A stretch of 64,000 nt of DNA from Actinophytocola glycyrrhizae (GTDB lineage Bacteria; Actinomycetota; Actinomycetes; Mycobacteriales; Pseudonocardiaceae). Each line of letters opens with the position of its first letter. The stretch's first letter is position 1. The stretch lies in the NCBI RefSeq assembly GCF_042653545.1, contig NZ_JBHSIS010000022.1:1-64000 (forward strand), written 5' to 3'. The position numbers and the translations under genes are program-made. Below are positions 50,008 through 57,756 of this stretch, in pieces. The notes beneath the pieces were generated by a model. That model was not told where the DNA came from. It did no database searches and was given only the letters and a program-made list of their open reading frames with translations.

Positions 50008-51540
50008 GTGACTTGGACCTTTGAGCTGGCACAGGAACGTGCCGAAGATCGCTACATGCAAACCGCCGATCTTCGGATTGAAGATGTTACTCGAAAGATC
50101 GATTTCGACAATATCTCCAGGACACGGCCGCGCCGTGTCACGGGTACACACTTGTACGTGGACATCGTCAACTTCAACCGGCAGCTAAGGGCTCAGGAGG
50201 AGGATGGGGATGACGGTGAAGAGCTACTGCGGATGCTGCACGTTTTTGCTCGTGAGGTAAGCAAGATCATCGCGCACGACTTCGATGGGCAGAAGATCCA
50301 CTTTCAGGGGCCCCGTGTTCACGCTCTGTCCTATCGCCCGATCTCGGACGAGTCCACGATCGCTGTAAAGGCCGTACTGACGTGCTTGGCAATCCGCCAC
50401 TCGACCGCTGTATTCAACGACGTTCTTGATCTTGACGGATCAGAAGCATGGCAGATTGCTGCAGGGCTTGATCACGGTCGCTGTATTGCCACTCGTAACG
50501 GTGCCGGTGGTGACCAGGAACTCCTGTTCTTGGGGGGCGCAGCCAACCACGCGGCCAAATTGCTGCAATCTTCCGGTGTTCGTATGACGACGCGCGTGTA
50601 TGACCTCCTGCCCCAAACGTTCCAGGATAAAGTGGAAGATATGGGCGACGGCACTTACCGGATATCGCTGTCAGCGAGTGAGGTCGAACGTCTGTCTGCG
50701 GAGTACGGCTGGCCCTGGACCCGGGCGGATAGCCGGAAGCGCCTTGAGGATGCAGCCGAGCGCTATCCGGTCGGCTCTGTCACCAGCACCAAGGTGAAGG
50801 AGAAGATCGATAAGGCGACCCTAACCCTTTCCAATACCAAGCGGGTGCAGGGTGCATCGATCTTCGCTGATGTGGATGGCTTCACCAGCTATATCGACGG
50901 TCTACAGTCCCTTGATGACGATCTCGTTGAGGCCATCCGCCTGTTTCACGTGATCCGGGGTGTCATGCGTGACTCTGCCGTACAGGACTTCGAGGCTCTA
51001 CGGATCCAATACCAGGGCGACCGGATGCAGTCCCTCGCATACCGGCCCGTGCAGGAGGAAGAGAAAGCTGCTCTCTCGGCTGTACGTCTGGCCGCAGCGT
51101 TGACAAGCGTGGCAGATGAAGTCATCCCGCACGTGTTGCCTGAGTTGCCGGCTCACCGGCTGGCTATCGGCTTGTCGTGGGGGCAAGTACTGGTGTCTAG
51201 GGTCGGGGAGCACGGCAACACTGATGTCATCAGCCTTGGTGGCTCTACAGCGGCGGCGGCTACGATCCAACAGCGACTCGACGGAGGCCAGATCGGTCTT
51301 GACCGGTCCGTGAGGGACTATCTCCCTGCATGGCTGCAGCAGGCCTTTCCTTGGTCATCCTCGGTGCAAGCGTATGTTGCTACCGACCTGACATACAATG
51401 ATCTGGCCATCTTGGAGGCCTCCGAGCAGAAGGATCGGGCACTGGGTGCCCTTGCCGCCACCACTGCTGTCGTGGGGCTGGCTGCGGCCGGTGCCGTAGT
51501 GCTGTCGCGGAAGCCGGCCAAGCCGTGGTCGAACGGCTAA
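50008..51540 (+). CDS. Pycsar-like tandem class III nucleotide cyclase with C-terminal membrane helix
   Basis: Protein of 510 residues with two cyclase homology domains, about 44-225 and 279-465. Domain 2 keeps both metal aspartates (Asp288 in IFADVDGF, Asp338 in YQGDRM) but has GGSTAAAAT where Asn and Arg should be. Domain 1 keeps Asp52, has Pro102 in place of the second Asp (FQGPRV), yet keeps Asn180 and Lys184 in GGAANHAAKL. The two halves therefore fit one composite active site. One transmembrane helix (about 479-499) precedes a basic tail RKPAKPWSNG ending in Gly510. The PycTM gene downstream suggests a pyrimidine cyclic nucleotide (cCMP or cUMP), but base choice is not readable here. 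GTG 50008 is the start. Confidence 0.85.
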   Translation: MTWTFELAQERAEDRYMQTADLRIEDVTRKIDFDNISRTRPRRVTGTHLYVDIVNFNRQLRAQEEDGDDGEELLRMLHVFAREVSKIIAHDFDGQKIHFQGPRVHALSYRPISDESTIAVKAVLTCLAIRHSTAVFNDVLDLDGSEAWQIAAGLDHGRCIATRNGAGGDQELLFLGGAANHAAKLLQSSGVRMTTRVYDLLPQTFQDKVEDMGDGTYRISLSASEVERLSAEYGWPWTRADSRKRLEDAAERYPVGSVTSTKVKEKIDKATLTLSNTKRVQGASIFADVDGFTSYIDGLQSLDDDLVEAIRLFHVIRGVMRDSAVQDFEALRIQYQGDRMQSLAYRPVQEEEKAALSAVRLAAALTSVADEVIPHVLPELPAHRLAIGLSWGQVLVSRVGEHGNTDVISLGGSTAAAATIQQRLDGGQIGLDRSVRDYLPAWLQQAFPWSSSVQAYVATDLTYNDLAILEASEQKDRALGALAATTAVVGLAAAGAVVLSRKPAKPWSNG

Positions 51541-52217
51541 CGGATGCCGGCTACCGGCGGTGGCAACGAGATCGTGTCGAACTCGCCACAATCCAGCCGG
51601 GTCTTCGAGTAATTAACCGCGGCGTCTCTAGTGCTCGAATTGTTGGATCGGTTCAGGTGCCACGCCAGGACGGTCGCGTGGACGCCTACCAACTTTATAT
51701 CGCTTATCCCAGCCTTGACCCTTTCGTTCTACCCGATACGTACGACTTGGATCATAATTTTCCGCGAGACGCTGACCGGCATATTGAATCGTCGGGTCGA
51801 TTCTGTATGTGGCTTCCGCAAACTGCGCCTATCGATGACTTTCAGCGGCCCGGCGGCCTGGCTAGATACATCATACGTATGCAGGAGTTTATTATTTTAC
51901 AGCAAATGTACGACACGCGACGAAAGCATGGAATAGTGCCGCACTGGGCTGGTGAGCAGTGGGACCACGGTCATCACGGCCATCGACAGTGGTTTCGAGA
52001 GACCACGAAAGGTCTTAGTCCCGATCAATTTGAGAGTCTGCTTAAGGCCGCCGAGAATCCAGCCAGTCCTGGTTATCGCTGTCCGTGCGGTTCCGGTCGG
52101 CGACTCGGAAACTGTCATAAAAAATGGATTAAATGCCTAAGGCGAGCTTTTAGCGATCCTGCTGTTCGCGACGTTGCTCACGCCTACCTTCAGGAACAGC
52201 GTAATGTGGTTTCGTGA
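51525..52217 (+). CDS. E2-like (UBC-fold) protein with C-terminal SEC-C zinc motif
   Basis: Protein of 230 residues. Residues about 20-135 resemble prokaryotic E2-like domains: VDAYQLYIAYPSLDPFVLPD, then HIESSGRFCMWLPQ, where Cys94 is the candidate catalytic cysteine, then a long helix (YIIRMQEFIILQQMY). The C-terminus has a SEC-C motif CPCGSGRRLGNCH (Cys186, 188, 197, His198). It overlaps the cyclase gene by 16 bp and PycTM by 14 bp, so all three are coupled. No E1 or JAB gene accompanies it. By analogy with E2-only type II CBASS it may prime the cyclase by conjugation; this is a hypothesis. Confidence 0.72.
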   Translation: MVERLTDAGYRRWQRDRVELATIQPGLRVINRGVSSARIVGSVQVPRQDGRVDAYQLYIAYPSLDPFVLPDTYDLDHNFPRDADRHIESSGRFCMWLPQTAPIDDFQRPGGLARYIIRMQEFIILQQMYDTRRKHGIVPHWAGEQWDHGHHGHRQWFRETTKGLSPDQFESLLKAAENPASPGYRCPCGSGRRLGNCHKKWIKCLRRAFSDPAVRDVAHAYLQEQRNVVS

Positions 52218-52752
52218 TCGACACTCGTCGCCACAAGGGCCGACCGAGGCGCCTGGGGTGCTCACAACAGACTTCGCCTGGCGAGTGCACGGGGCTCAGG
52301 AAGCGTGGACAAGTAAGGTAGATACCAAAGCCGCGATTCTATTGGCGTTGGAAGGCGGTGCATTATTTGCCATACTGTCGGCTAATGCTAAAGGCGGACT
52401 GCTCTCGCAAATCGTTGGCTGGCGTCAGATCCTCGAGATAATTGGGGCCTCGACACTGCTCGCCGCTCTCGTTGTCGCAGTTGGAGCCGTGTACCCCCAA
52501 TTAGGGTCTTCCCGGAGCCACGAGCGCGCTCATCGGGGCAACTTCATATATTTTGGCCACCTGCGGCATTGGGAACCGGGACGTTTTCGGGCCGAACTGT
52601 GCGCCTTTGAGTCAGACATGCAGCTTGATATGCTGTGCCTACAACTCATCGAAATGAGCAAAAGAAACTGGCGAAAGCACAGACTGGTCCAAGTTTCTCT
52701 ATCGCTGGCGTTGCTTAGTGTTGGATTTTTTGCGATTGCTATCTTGTTTTGA
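52204..52752 (+). CDS. PycTM effector (Pycsar effector family, DUF5706)
   Basis: Membrane effector of 182 residues. The family signature KVDTKAAILLALEGG (38-52) leads into the first transmembrane helix (43-60); further helices lie at about 77-97 and 163-181, with a cytosolic middle part containing NFIYFGHLRHW. In characterised Pycsar systems PycTM is triggered by cCMP or cUMP and damages the membrane of the infected cell. ATG 52204 follows AGGAA by 7 bases and lies inside the end of the E2-like gene. Last gene of the operon. Confidence 0.88.
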   Translation: MWFRDRHSSPQGPTEAPGVLTTDFAWRVHGAQEAWTSKVDTKAAILLALEGGALFAILSANAKGGLLSQIVGWRQILEIIGASTLLAALVVAVGAVYPQLGSSRSHERAHRGNFIYFGHLRHWEPGRFRAELCAFESDMQLDMLCLQLIEMSKRNWRKHRLVQVSLSLALLSVGFFAIAILF

Positions 52753-52774
52753 GTTGTGTGTTACTGCAATGCTA

Positions 52775-52788
52775 CCTGCGTTCGCAGG
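52775..52788. terminator. Short hairpin between convergent island genes
   Basis: CCTGC-GTTC-GCAGG lies 22 bases after the PycTM stop and before the end of the convergent small membrane-protein gene (52807). It is the only hairpin in this 54-bp gap and probably ends both transcripts. Confidence 0.5.
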
Positions 52789-52806
52789 CGTCAGATGAAG
52801 GGAAAA

Positions 52807-53187
52807 TTATCCTCGCCTTTTATGCACGCGTAGATAACGCCGCCACGCCGCAGTTGCGGCACTGATCGCTGCTCCGGTGACGATGCTCAACACGCCGATA
52901 TCTATACTGGCCCCCGTTGATATTTGAGTTACGCCCACGCTGACATATGCAAGCGGTGCAATGACAAGGAAGATCACTCGAACCAGAAGTACAAGTCTAT
53001 GACTAAGCAAGTCGAGACGTTTCTGCTCGGCGGTGTCCTGCTGGCGCTCTGCGGCGACAGTCCTGTCGGCGACTGCCCTTGCATGTTCGAGATACTGGAC
53101 GGCGGTTATTCGGCCTGCGAGGAAGTCATCCTCAAATTCCGAACGCAGCGGCGCGGAGTTGCTATCAGCACGCAGGCTCATCGTCAT
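52807..53187 (-). CDS. Small two-span membrane protein of the island
   Basis: Protein of 126 residues. A cytosolic helical N-terminus resembling a short SHOCT-like segment (SEFEDDFLAGRITAVQYLEH) and a coiled stretch precede two transmembrane helices (about 67-85 and 92-112) and a basic end RVHKRRG. ATG 53187 overlaps the stop of the GAF-protein gene (ATGA), so the two are coupled. No known family is recognised. It could be a second effector or a partner of the GAF protein. Confidence 0.7.
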   Translation of the reverse strand: MTMSLRADSNSAPLRSEFEDDFLAGRITAVQYLEHARAVADRTVAAERQQDTAEQKRLDLLSHRLVLLVRVIFLVIAPLAYVSVGVTQISTGASIDIGVLSIVTGAAISAATAAWRRYLRVHKRRG

Positions 53188-54005
53188 CTCACCTTCTCAA
53201 AACTGCCGTCCGCTACCATCTTGTAGCCGTCTTGACGGAGAATAGCTAGACCTGTCGCAAGTACTCCCGCAATCAATACCGTGTTCTTGCGGTCAATTTC
53301 TTTTAGGGTTCTGGGCTCCGGTGAGTCAATTGACAAAAACCCGAAATGTTGGTCTCCGGCATTCACGGGCACGACCAACATTGTCCGGTAGAATCGATCC
53401 TTTGGTTTTGAAATCTCATCGTCCAAGTCCTCCTCATGGAGGTCTTCGATCAGTACAGCACGCTCGCCTCTGGCGACGTCGCGAGCGAATTGTGCGTCTG
53501 CGCGACGCGAGAGGTTCTTGTCATTAAGGTCGAACTTCGTCCTCGGCGGATCAGTTCCTTCGCGACCTTCATAATGGACGCGAGAAAGGTGACTGTTGCA
53601 TAAAGAGTAGAAACAGCTGCGGTATTGTTCCCGATTACCGGTGCCACATTCTGCTCTGGCGGTTGAGACGGCGCTTTGAACAAGAGTATGGACTGTTTCC
53701 TTCCTTCTCGACAGGTCATTGGCAGAAGCTACGCGACCTAGTGCTGTAACGAGAGGCTGGCTAGCGTTGGCCAGCAGCATACGTAATTTCGCCTGGCCGC
53801 TCTCTGCGCGTAGAGTTGCCTTCTCGGATCGAATCTCCTTGAATATGCTCAGAAGAGAAAGGCCGCTAGTGGAGGCAATTGCACCGAGCGCCCAGTAGAC
53901 TCTTACTTGACCTTCGTTAGCTGCGGAGATGCTGGATGTGACCGCGATGACGACAGGAAGAGCTCCGGTCATGACGTACCGGCTGAGGTCCTTTAGTCGT
54001 CTCAC
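53184..54005 (-). CDS. Membrane-anchored GAF-domain protein of the island
   Basis: Protein of 273 residues. Two N-terminal transmembrane helices (about 11-28 and 36-55) are followed by a helical linker (56-110) and a GAF-like sensor domain (about 115-265) with RAVLIEDLHEEDLDDEI, FYRTMLVVPVNAGDQHFGFLSIDS and a closing helix. GAF domains bind small ligands, cyclic nucleotides among them. GTG 54005 is the start, without a clear ribosome site. It forms a two-gene unit with the small membrane protein, convergent to the cyclase operon. Confidence 0.75.
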   Translation of the reverse strand: MRRLKDLSRYVMTGALPVVIAVTSSISAANEGQVRVYWALGAIASTSGLSLLSIFKEIRSEKATLRAESGQAKLRMLLANASQPLVTALGRVASANDLSRRKETVHTLVQSAVSTARAECGTGNREQYRSCFYSLCNSHLSRVHYEGREGTDPPRTKFDLNDKNLSRRADAQFARDVARGERAVLIEDLHEEDLDDEISKPKDRFYRTMLVVPVNAGDQHFGFLSIDSPEPRTLKEIDRKNTVLIAGVLATGLAILRQDGYKMVADGSFEKVR

Positions 54006-54596
54006 AAGCGCTTACGCCCTTCGTCTCGCTGGTCGCCGTCCGTGTTGGCGCCCCAGTCACGCCTCCGTACCTGACAGTCGCTCCCTGTGCCGTTGCGCGT
54101 TACGGGCAAAGTATCGCGCACTGCTCGGGCATTAGTGGAGTCCTAATTCTGGTCAATTTGATGACAGGTCGAAATTGGTCATGCGGCCCGAGGATGGTAG
54201 CAACCCTCGACGATCAGTTAGTTGATCTTTATGCCTCGATACATGCAGGTCGCGGTGGGTTGATCGGCAGTAGCGTTATATTGATCAAGCATGCAGTGCC
54301 GTCCCCCGCTGCGGGTGTCTTGGAGGTGATCAATGCTTAATCACCCATTTAGACGAGCGCTAGGCGGGTGGGTCCACTACAAGCGAGTGACCACCTCGTG
54401 GTGGTTCGCCTGGGTAGTAGCCCAGGTGGGCTCAAGATATGGTGTGCCGTAACGTTCCTGGACTTGCAGGTCAAGGGGACTGGGTTGGGTGCGAGTCTGG
54501 GTGCGAACGTCCCGCCATCCGTGCCTCTGGATCTACGGAGTCGTCCTCTGGATGCGGCGTTCGCCCAGGTCGCCGAAGGTGCTGCGGCGTGTAGTC
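54006..54596. other. 591-bp stretch without a credible gene, right end of the island
   Basis: Only short open frames occur (for example 54158-54340 on the plus strand), without family resemblance or ribosome sites. This is where an integrase gene would be expected, and none is recognisable. The first 150 bp must contain the promoter of the GAF-protein gene. Confidence 0.65.
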
Positions 54597-54641
54597 GATT
54601 TAGGTTCCAGCCAGTGAGGGTTCGACTCCCTTCGGCCCCAC
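54597..54641 (+). repeat. Right attachment site
   Basis: Exact 45-bp copy of 48833-48877. The bases before it (5' half of the tRNA) are not conserved, so it is not a tRNA gene. It marks the right border of the island. Confidence 0.9.
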
Positions 54642-54709
54642 CACCTGTGACCATTCATGACTGTCGGCGTGTTGACAGCGCTCACGAATATCAGGAAGGT
54701 CTCGGGAGT

Positions 54710-55667
54710 TCAGTTCCGCCATGCCGCGACGATCTCTTCGGGGCCGAAGGATGCGGCCAGCGGTAGCCCTTCCTCAACGCCGTTGCGGGAGACTGCGAGT
54801 AGCGGAGTGGTGTGGTCGCGCCCCGGTACCGACATGGATCCGGCGAGCAGGCTTTCCAACTCACGTTGACCGAAGCGTTCGGTTTCCAGCCACTTGATGG
54901 AGCCGGTGAAGGCGATGCGGGTCGCTGTGGGCTCGCGGTCCGCGCCTATCAGGTCGATCTCCGGGTTGTTCTGCCGATTCCACCAGCCGCCCACCACTTC
55001 CGCGCCGGACAGCCGATCGTCGGGCAGGAGCCGTTCGAGGCTGGCGCGGACAACTGGCTCGACGGCGCGTCCGCGCCAGGATGGCCAGGATCGTTCGAGT
55101 CGTGCTGCAACCAAGTCGCCGCGGCCGCGCTCGACTTCGGCGATGGCGCGCTGCAGAAAGGCGAGCCAGAACCGCAGGTACGGGTCCTCGATCCGGTAGC
55201 GCTTGTTCTTGGTGTCCGGACGGGTGGCAAGCGGGGTGTCGGTGGCGACGATGCGCTTCGCGGTCAGGGTGTTCAGGATGGGAGCGAGGGTGCCGGAAGG
55301 GATCGGATTTCCGACACCGATTCGATTGGCGATCGTGCCGAAGGTGCGTTCGCCGGCACCGATCGCCTCAAGTGCTGAGCGGCTGTGCGATGGCTCGGGG
55401 ACTTCGCCGAGCAGCGACAGTTCGCCGGCCATCAGTAGCGGGGAAAGCGGGTCGGCGAGCTGGTCGTGCAGGAGCCCGGTGCGGCTGGTGCCTGGCGCCC
55501 ACCGCTGGACGATTTCGGGAAAGCCGCCGGTGATCAGGAACGCGTCGATGGCCTCGGCCGGGGTCGAGGGCAGTCATCTCTCGCACGTCGGCGGGGTCGA
55601 GAGGACGGACGAGCATTCGCGCGGCGCGGCAGTGAAAGGGGCGACCGTACTCCTGGAGAGACTCCAT
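54710..55667 (-). pseudogene. Broken archaeal-type ATPase (DUF234 C-terminal domain)
   Basis: Remnant of a AAA ATPase of the archaeal/bacterial type. The C-terminal frame (54710 to about 55560) reads AEAIDAFLITGGFPEIVQRW, then the winged-helix part ANRIGVGNPIPSGTLAPILN and the DUF234 block RYRIEDPYLRFWLAFLQRA. The preceding segment, SLQEYGRPFHCRAARMLVRP and LDPADVREMT, is in another frame, so a frameshift lies near 55560-55570. The N-terminal P-loop part is absent. The gene is therefore truncated and shifted. It sits between the right att site and a further att-like sequence. Confidence 0.82.
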
Positions 55668-55767
55668 CGACAGGCCTGTCCGGGGGTTGTCGCGACCCCC
55701 TCGCGGACCAGGCGAAGCTGCCTGTCCAGCAGCGCAAGATCATTGGTGCGTCCCCCGGAACGCCGTC

Positions 55768-55822
55768 AAAGTCTGACTCGATCTAAGTAAGATCTCTTCT
55801 TACTTAGATCGAGTCAGACTTT
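55768..55822. repeat. Perfect 25-bp inverted repeat
   Basis: Arms 55768-55792 and 55798-55822 are exact reverse complements, beginning AAAGTCTGACTCGATCTAAG, with a 5-nt loop TCTCT. The arms are AT-rich compared with the surroundings. It lies upstream of the truncated ATPase. It could be a terminator, or terminal inverted repeats left side by side by a small transposon. Confidence 0.85.
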
Positions 55823-55942
55823 GCTGAGTCGCCTCTATCGAACGCGAAAGATCATGCCTGATCACGTAGCGTGACAAGCCCAGATGGTTGATCCTCACTC
55901 GCCGTCTGCCAGGCTTGCCAGCGATGCGACCCTTCTGTGGCC

Positions 55943-55988
55943 GATCTAGTTCCAGCCAGGGAGGGTTTCGACCTCCCTTCGGCCTCAC
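55943..55988 (+). repeat. Degenerate third att-like copy of the tRNA 3' part
   Basis: 46 bp resembling the 45-bp att core, with several substitutions and small indels: GATCTAGTTCCAGCCAGGG, then GGGTTTCGACCTCCC and TTCGGCCTCAC. It probably marks the far border of an older island of which the broken ATPase is the remains. Confidence 0.7.
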
Positions 55989-56128
55989 TTCGATCGCTGC
56001 TTGCGGTCTTCCTCGATGGCAGCGCGTTGTGGCTCTGTGCGTCTGCTCGTCTTCGTCCGTACCCCTTGGGTGCGATCGCTGATGTGGCACCCTCCCTGCG
56101 TGGAGCGGCTGACCGAAGGAGGGTGATC

Positions 56129-57718
56129 GTGAGGGCACTCGGGGAATTAGACCCGAGACTCGTTGGGTCGGTCCGGTTGCTTGCCGGGCTGGGGGCGGAC
56201 GAGATGGGCCCGGTGCTGGTGGGGACCACGCCGGACGGGCGGCTTGTCGCGGTCAAGGTGGTCAGTGCGCCGCTAGTCGCCGACCCCGGGTTCCCGCAGC
56301 GGTTTGCCCGTGAGGTGGCGGGGCTGCGTCAGGTGGTCGGTCCCTGCAACGCTCCGGTCGTCGACGCCGGGCCTGCCGACGCCACGCCGTGGGTGGCCGC
56401 GGATTTCCTGCCGGGAGTGTCGCTGGGGGAGATGGTCGGGCGCGGTGTCCTCCTCGGGGAGGACGCGATCTTGCGGCTGGCGGCGGGGCTGGCCAGTGCG
56501 TTGACCGAGATCCACCGGGCCGGGCTGGTGCACCGGGACCTGACGCCGGCGCACGTGCGGCTCACCGAGGACAGTGTGCGCCTGCTCGACTTCGGCGTCG
56601 CCCGTGCTGTTGACCACGATGTCAGTCTGGTGGTCGGGGACCCCGAGTTCATGTCGCCCGAGCAGGCCGGCAGGCAGGCGTTGACTCCGGCCAGTGACGT
56701 GTTCTCGCTCGGTGCGGTGTTGCACCTCGCCGCCACTGGACGTAGTGCGTTCGCTGGGGAGACGCGAACTGAGTCGTTGGCGCTGGTGAGTCGGGCCCAG
56801 CCGGAGCTGCCCGGGTCGTTGCCGTCGCGCATCCGTCAGTTGCTGGGTGCCTGCCTTGTCGGGGACCCGCTTGCGCGGCCGACGTTGGACCAGCTTCGCG
56901 CGATGATCGGGCCGGTGCCGCTGGACGCGCACCCTTGGCCGCCGCTGGTGCGGGCGATGATCACCGAGCAGTACGCCGAGGTCGCCCGGTTGCTTGACAA
57001 CGTCGCCGCGCCTGCGGGGGTCGACGCGCCGACCACGCTGCTCGCGCCGGTTGTCGTTCCCGCCGCGCCGCCGCCAAAGAAGACATCCCGGCGGCGGGCC
57101 GAGCCTGAGGACGAGCGGTGGAAACCGGACATGTGGGCGGTCGTGTCCGGTGGGGCGGTCGTGGTCACCGTCGTGTTCGCCATCGTGATGTTCAACGTCC
57201 TCACCCCCGACCGGCCGCTGCGGGCGAGTGGGCAGGAGACCGGTGCGGCCACCACCTCGGCCAGTGTGGCTCCGACGACCAGCACCACATCCACGACGAC
57301 GACTACCACCACCACCACGGCCACGCAGCGGCCCGAGGCCGGTCCGTTCACCGGGCTGGCGGGCAAGTGCGTGGACATCGCCGGTGCCAACGCCGCCAAC
57401 GGCACCCCCGTCCAGCTCCACGAATGCAACGGGACGGACGCCCAGCAGTGGGTGTTCGCCCAGGACGGCACCGTCCGGGGGCTCGGCAAGTGCCTCGACG
57501 TCGTCGGTGGCGACACCAGCGACGGTGCGAGGGTCCAGATCCACGACTGCAACGGCACCGGTGCACAGCAGTGGGTGCCCACCACCGAGGGCTGGATCAT
57601 CAACGTCGCGTCGAACAAGTGCCTCGACGTGCCCGCCGGCAACACCGCCGACGGTACCCAGCTGGCCATCTGGACCTGCCACGGTGACGTCAACCAGCGC
57701 TGGAACCCACCTGCCTGA
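56129..57718 (+). CDS. Ser/Thr protein kinase-like receptor with ricin-type lectin domain
   Basis: Membrane protein of 529 residues. The kinase domain (about 8-275) has the ATP-binding Lys43 (VAVKVV), HRD at 135-137 and DFG at 154-156, but the catalytic loop reads HRDLTPAHV: the usual Lys is Thr139 and the metal-binding Asn is His142, so activity may be reduced. One transmembrane helix (WAVVSGGAVVVTVVFAIVMF) and a Thr-rich linker lead to an extracellular ricin B-like domain with three QxW motifs (QQW, QQW, QRW). GTG 56129 is 6 bases from AAGGAGG. It likely senses a sugar or wall fragment. Confidence 0.88.
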   Translation: MRALGELDPRLVGSVRLLAGLGADEMGPVLVGTTPDGRLVAVKVVSAPLVADPGFPQRFAREVAGLRQVVGPCNAPVVDAGPADATPWVAADFLPGVSLGEMVGRGVLLGEDAILRLAAGLASALTEIHRAGLVHRDLTPAHVRLTEDSVRLLDFGVARAVDHDVSLVVGDPEFMSPEQAGRQALTPASDVFSLGAVLHLAATGRSAFAGETRTESLALVSRAQPELPGSLPSRIRQLLGACLVGDPLARPTLDQLRAMIGPVPLDAHPWPPLVRAMITEQYAEVARLLDNVAAPAGVDAPTTLLAPVVVPAAPPPKKTSRRRAEPEDERWKPDMWAVVSGGAVVVTVVFAIVMFNVLTPDRPLRASGQETGAATTSASVAPTTSTTSTTTTTTTTTATQRPEAGPFTGLAGKCVDIAGANAANGTPVQLHECNGTDAQQWVFAQDGTVRGLGKCLDVVGGDTSDGARVQIHDCNGTGAQQWVPTTEGWIINVASNKCLDVPAGNTADGTQLAIWTCHGDVNQRWNPPA

Positions 57719-57756
57719 GCAGGCTGTTCGCAGAACGCGACCCGGACGTCAGGTGG

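Larger units (their letters stand above)
48833..54641 (+). mobile_element. tRNA-integrated defence island, no integrase
   Basis: Bounded by an exact 45-bp direct repeat: the tRNA 3' part (48833-48877) and its copy at 54597-54641. The interior is clearly lower in GC: 31 of 60 bases at 51601-51660 and 27 of 60 at 52681-52740, against 50 of 60 at 61561-61620. It also uses TTA codons freely. It carries a CRP-type regulator, a nucleotide cyclase, an E2-like protein, a PycTM effector and a convergent GAF/membrane pair. No recombinase, excisionase or transfer gene is recognisable, so it is probably mobilised in trans or is a remnant. Confidence 0.85.

Noticed and set aside
50008..52752. CBASS (cGAS/DncV-like) operon
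   Set aside because: The E2-like partner suggested CBASS, but the cyclase has class III nucleotide cyclase motifs and not a CD-NTase nucleotidyltransferase fold, and the effector has the PycTM signature.
54006..54596. Integrase remnant at the right end of the island
   Set aside because: I looked in all frames for tyrosine recombinase motifs near the att site and saw no convincing block.
54368..54766. Possible small gene crossing the right att site
   Set aside because: Its middle is only the translated tRNA-derived att sequence (FQPVRVRLPSAP), a well-known false gene pattern; no ribosome site.
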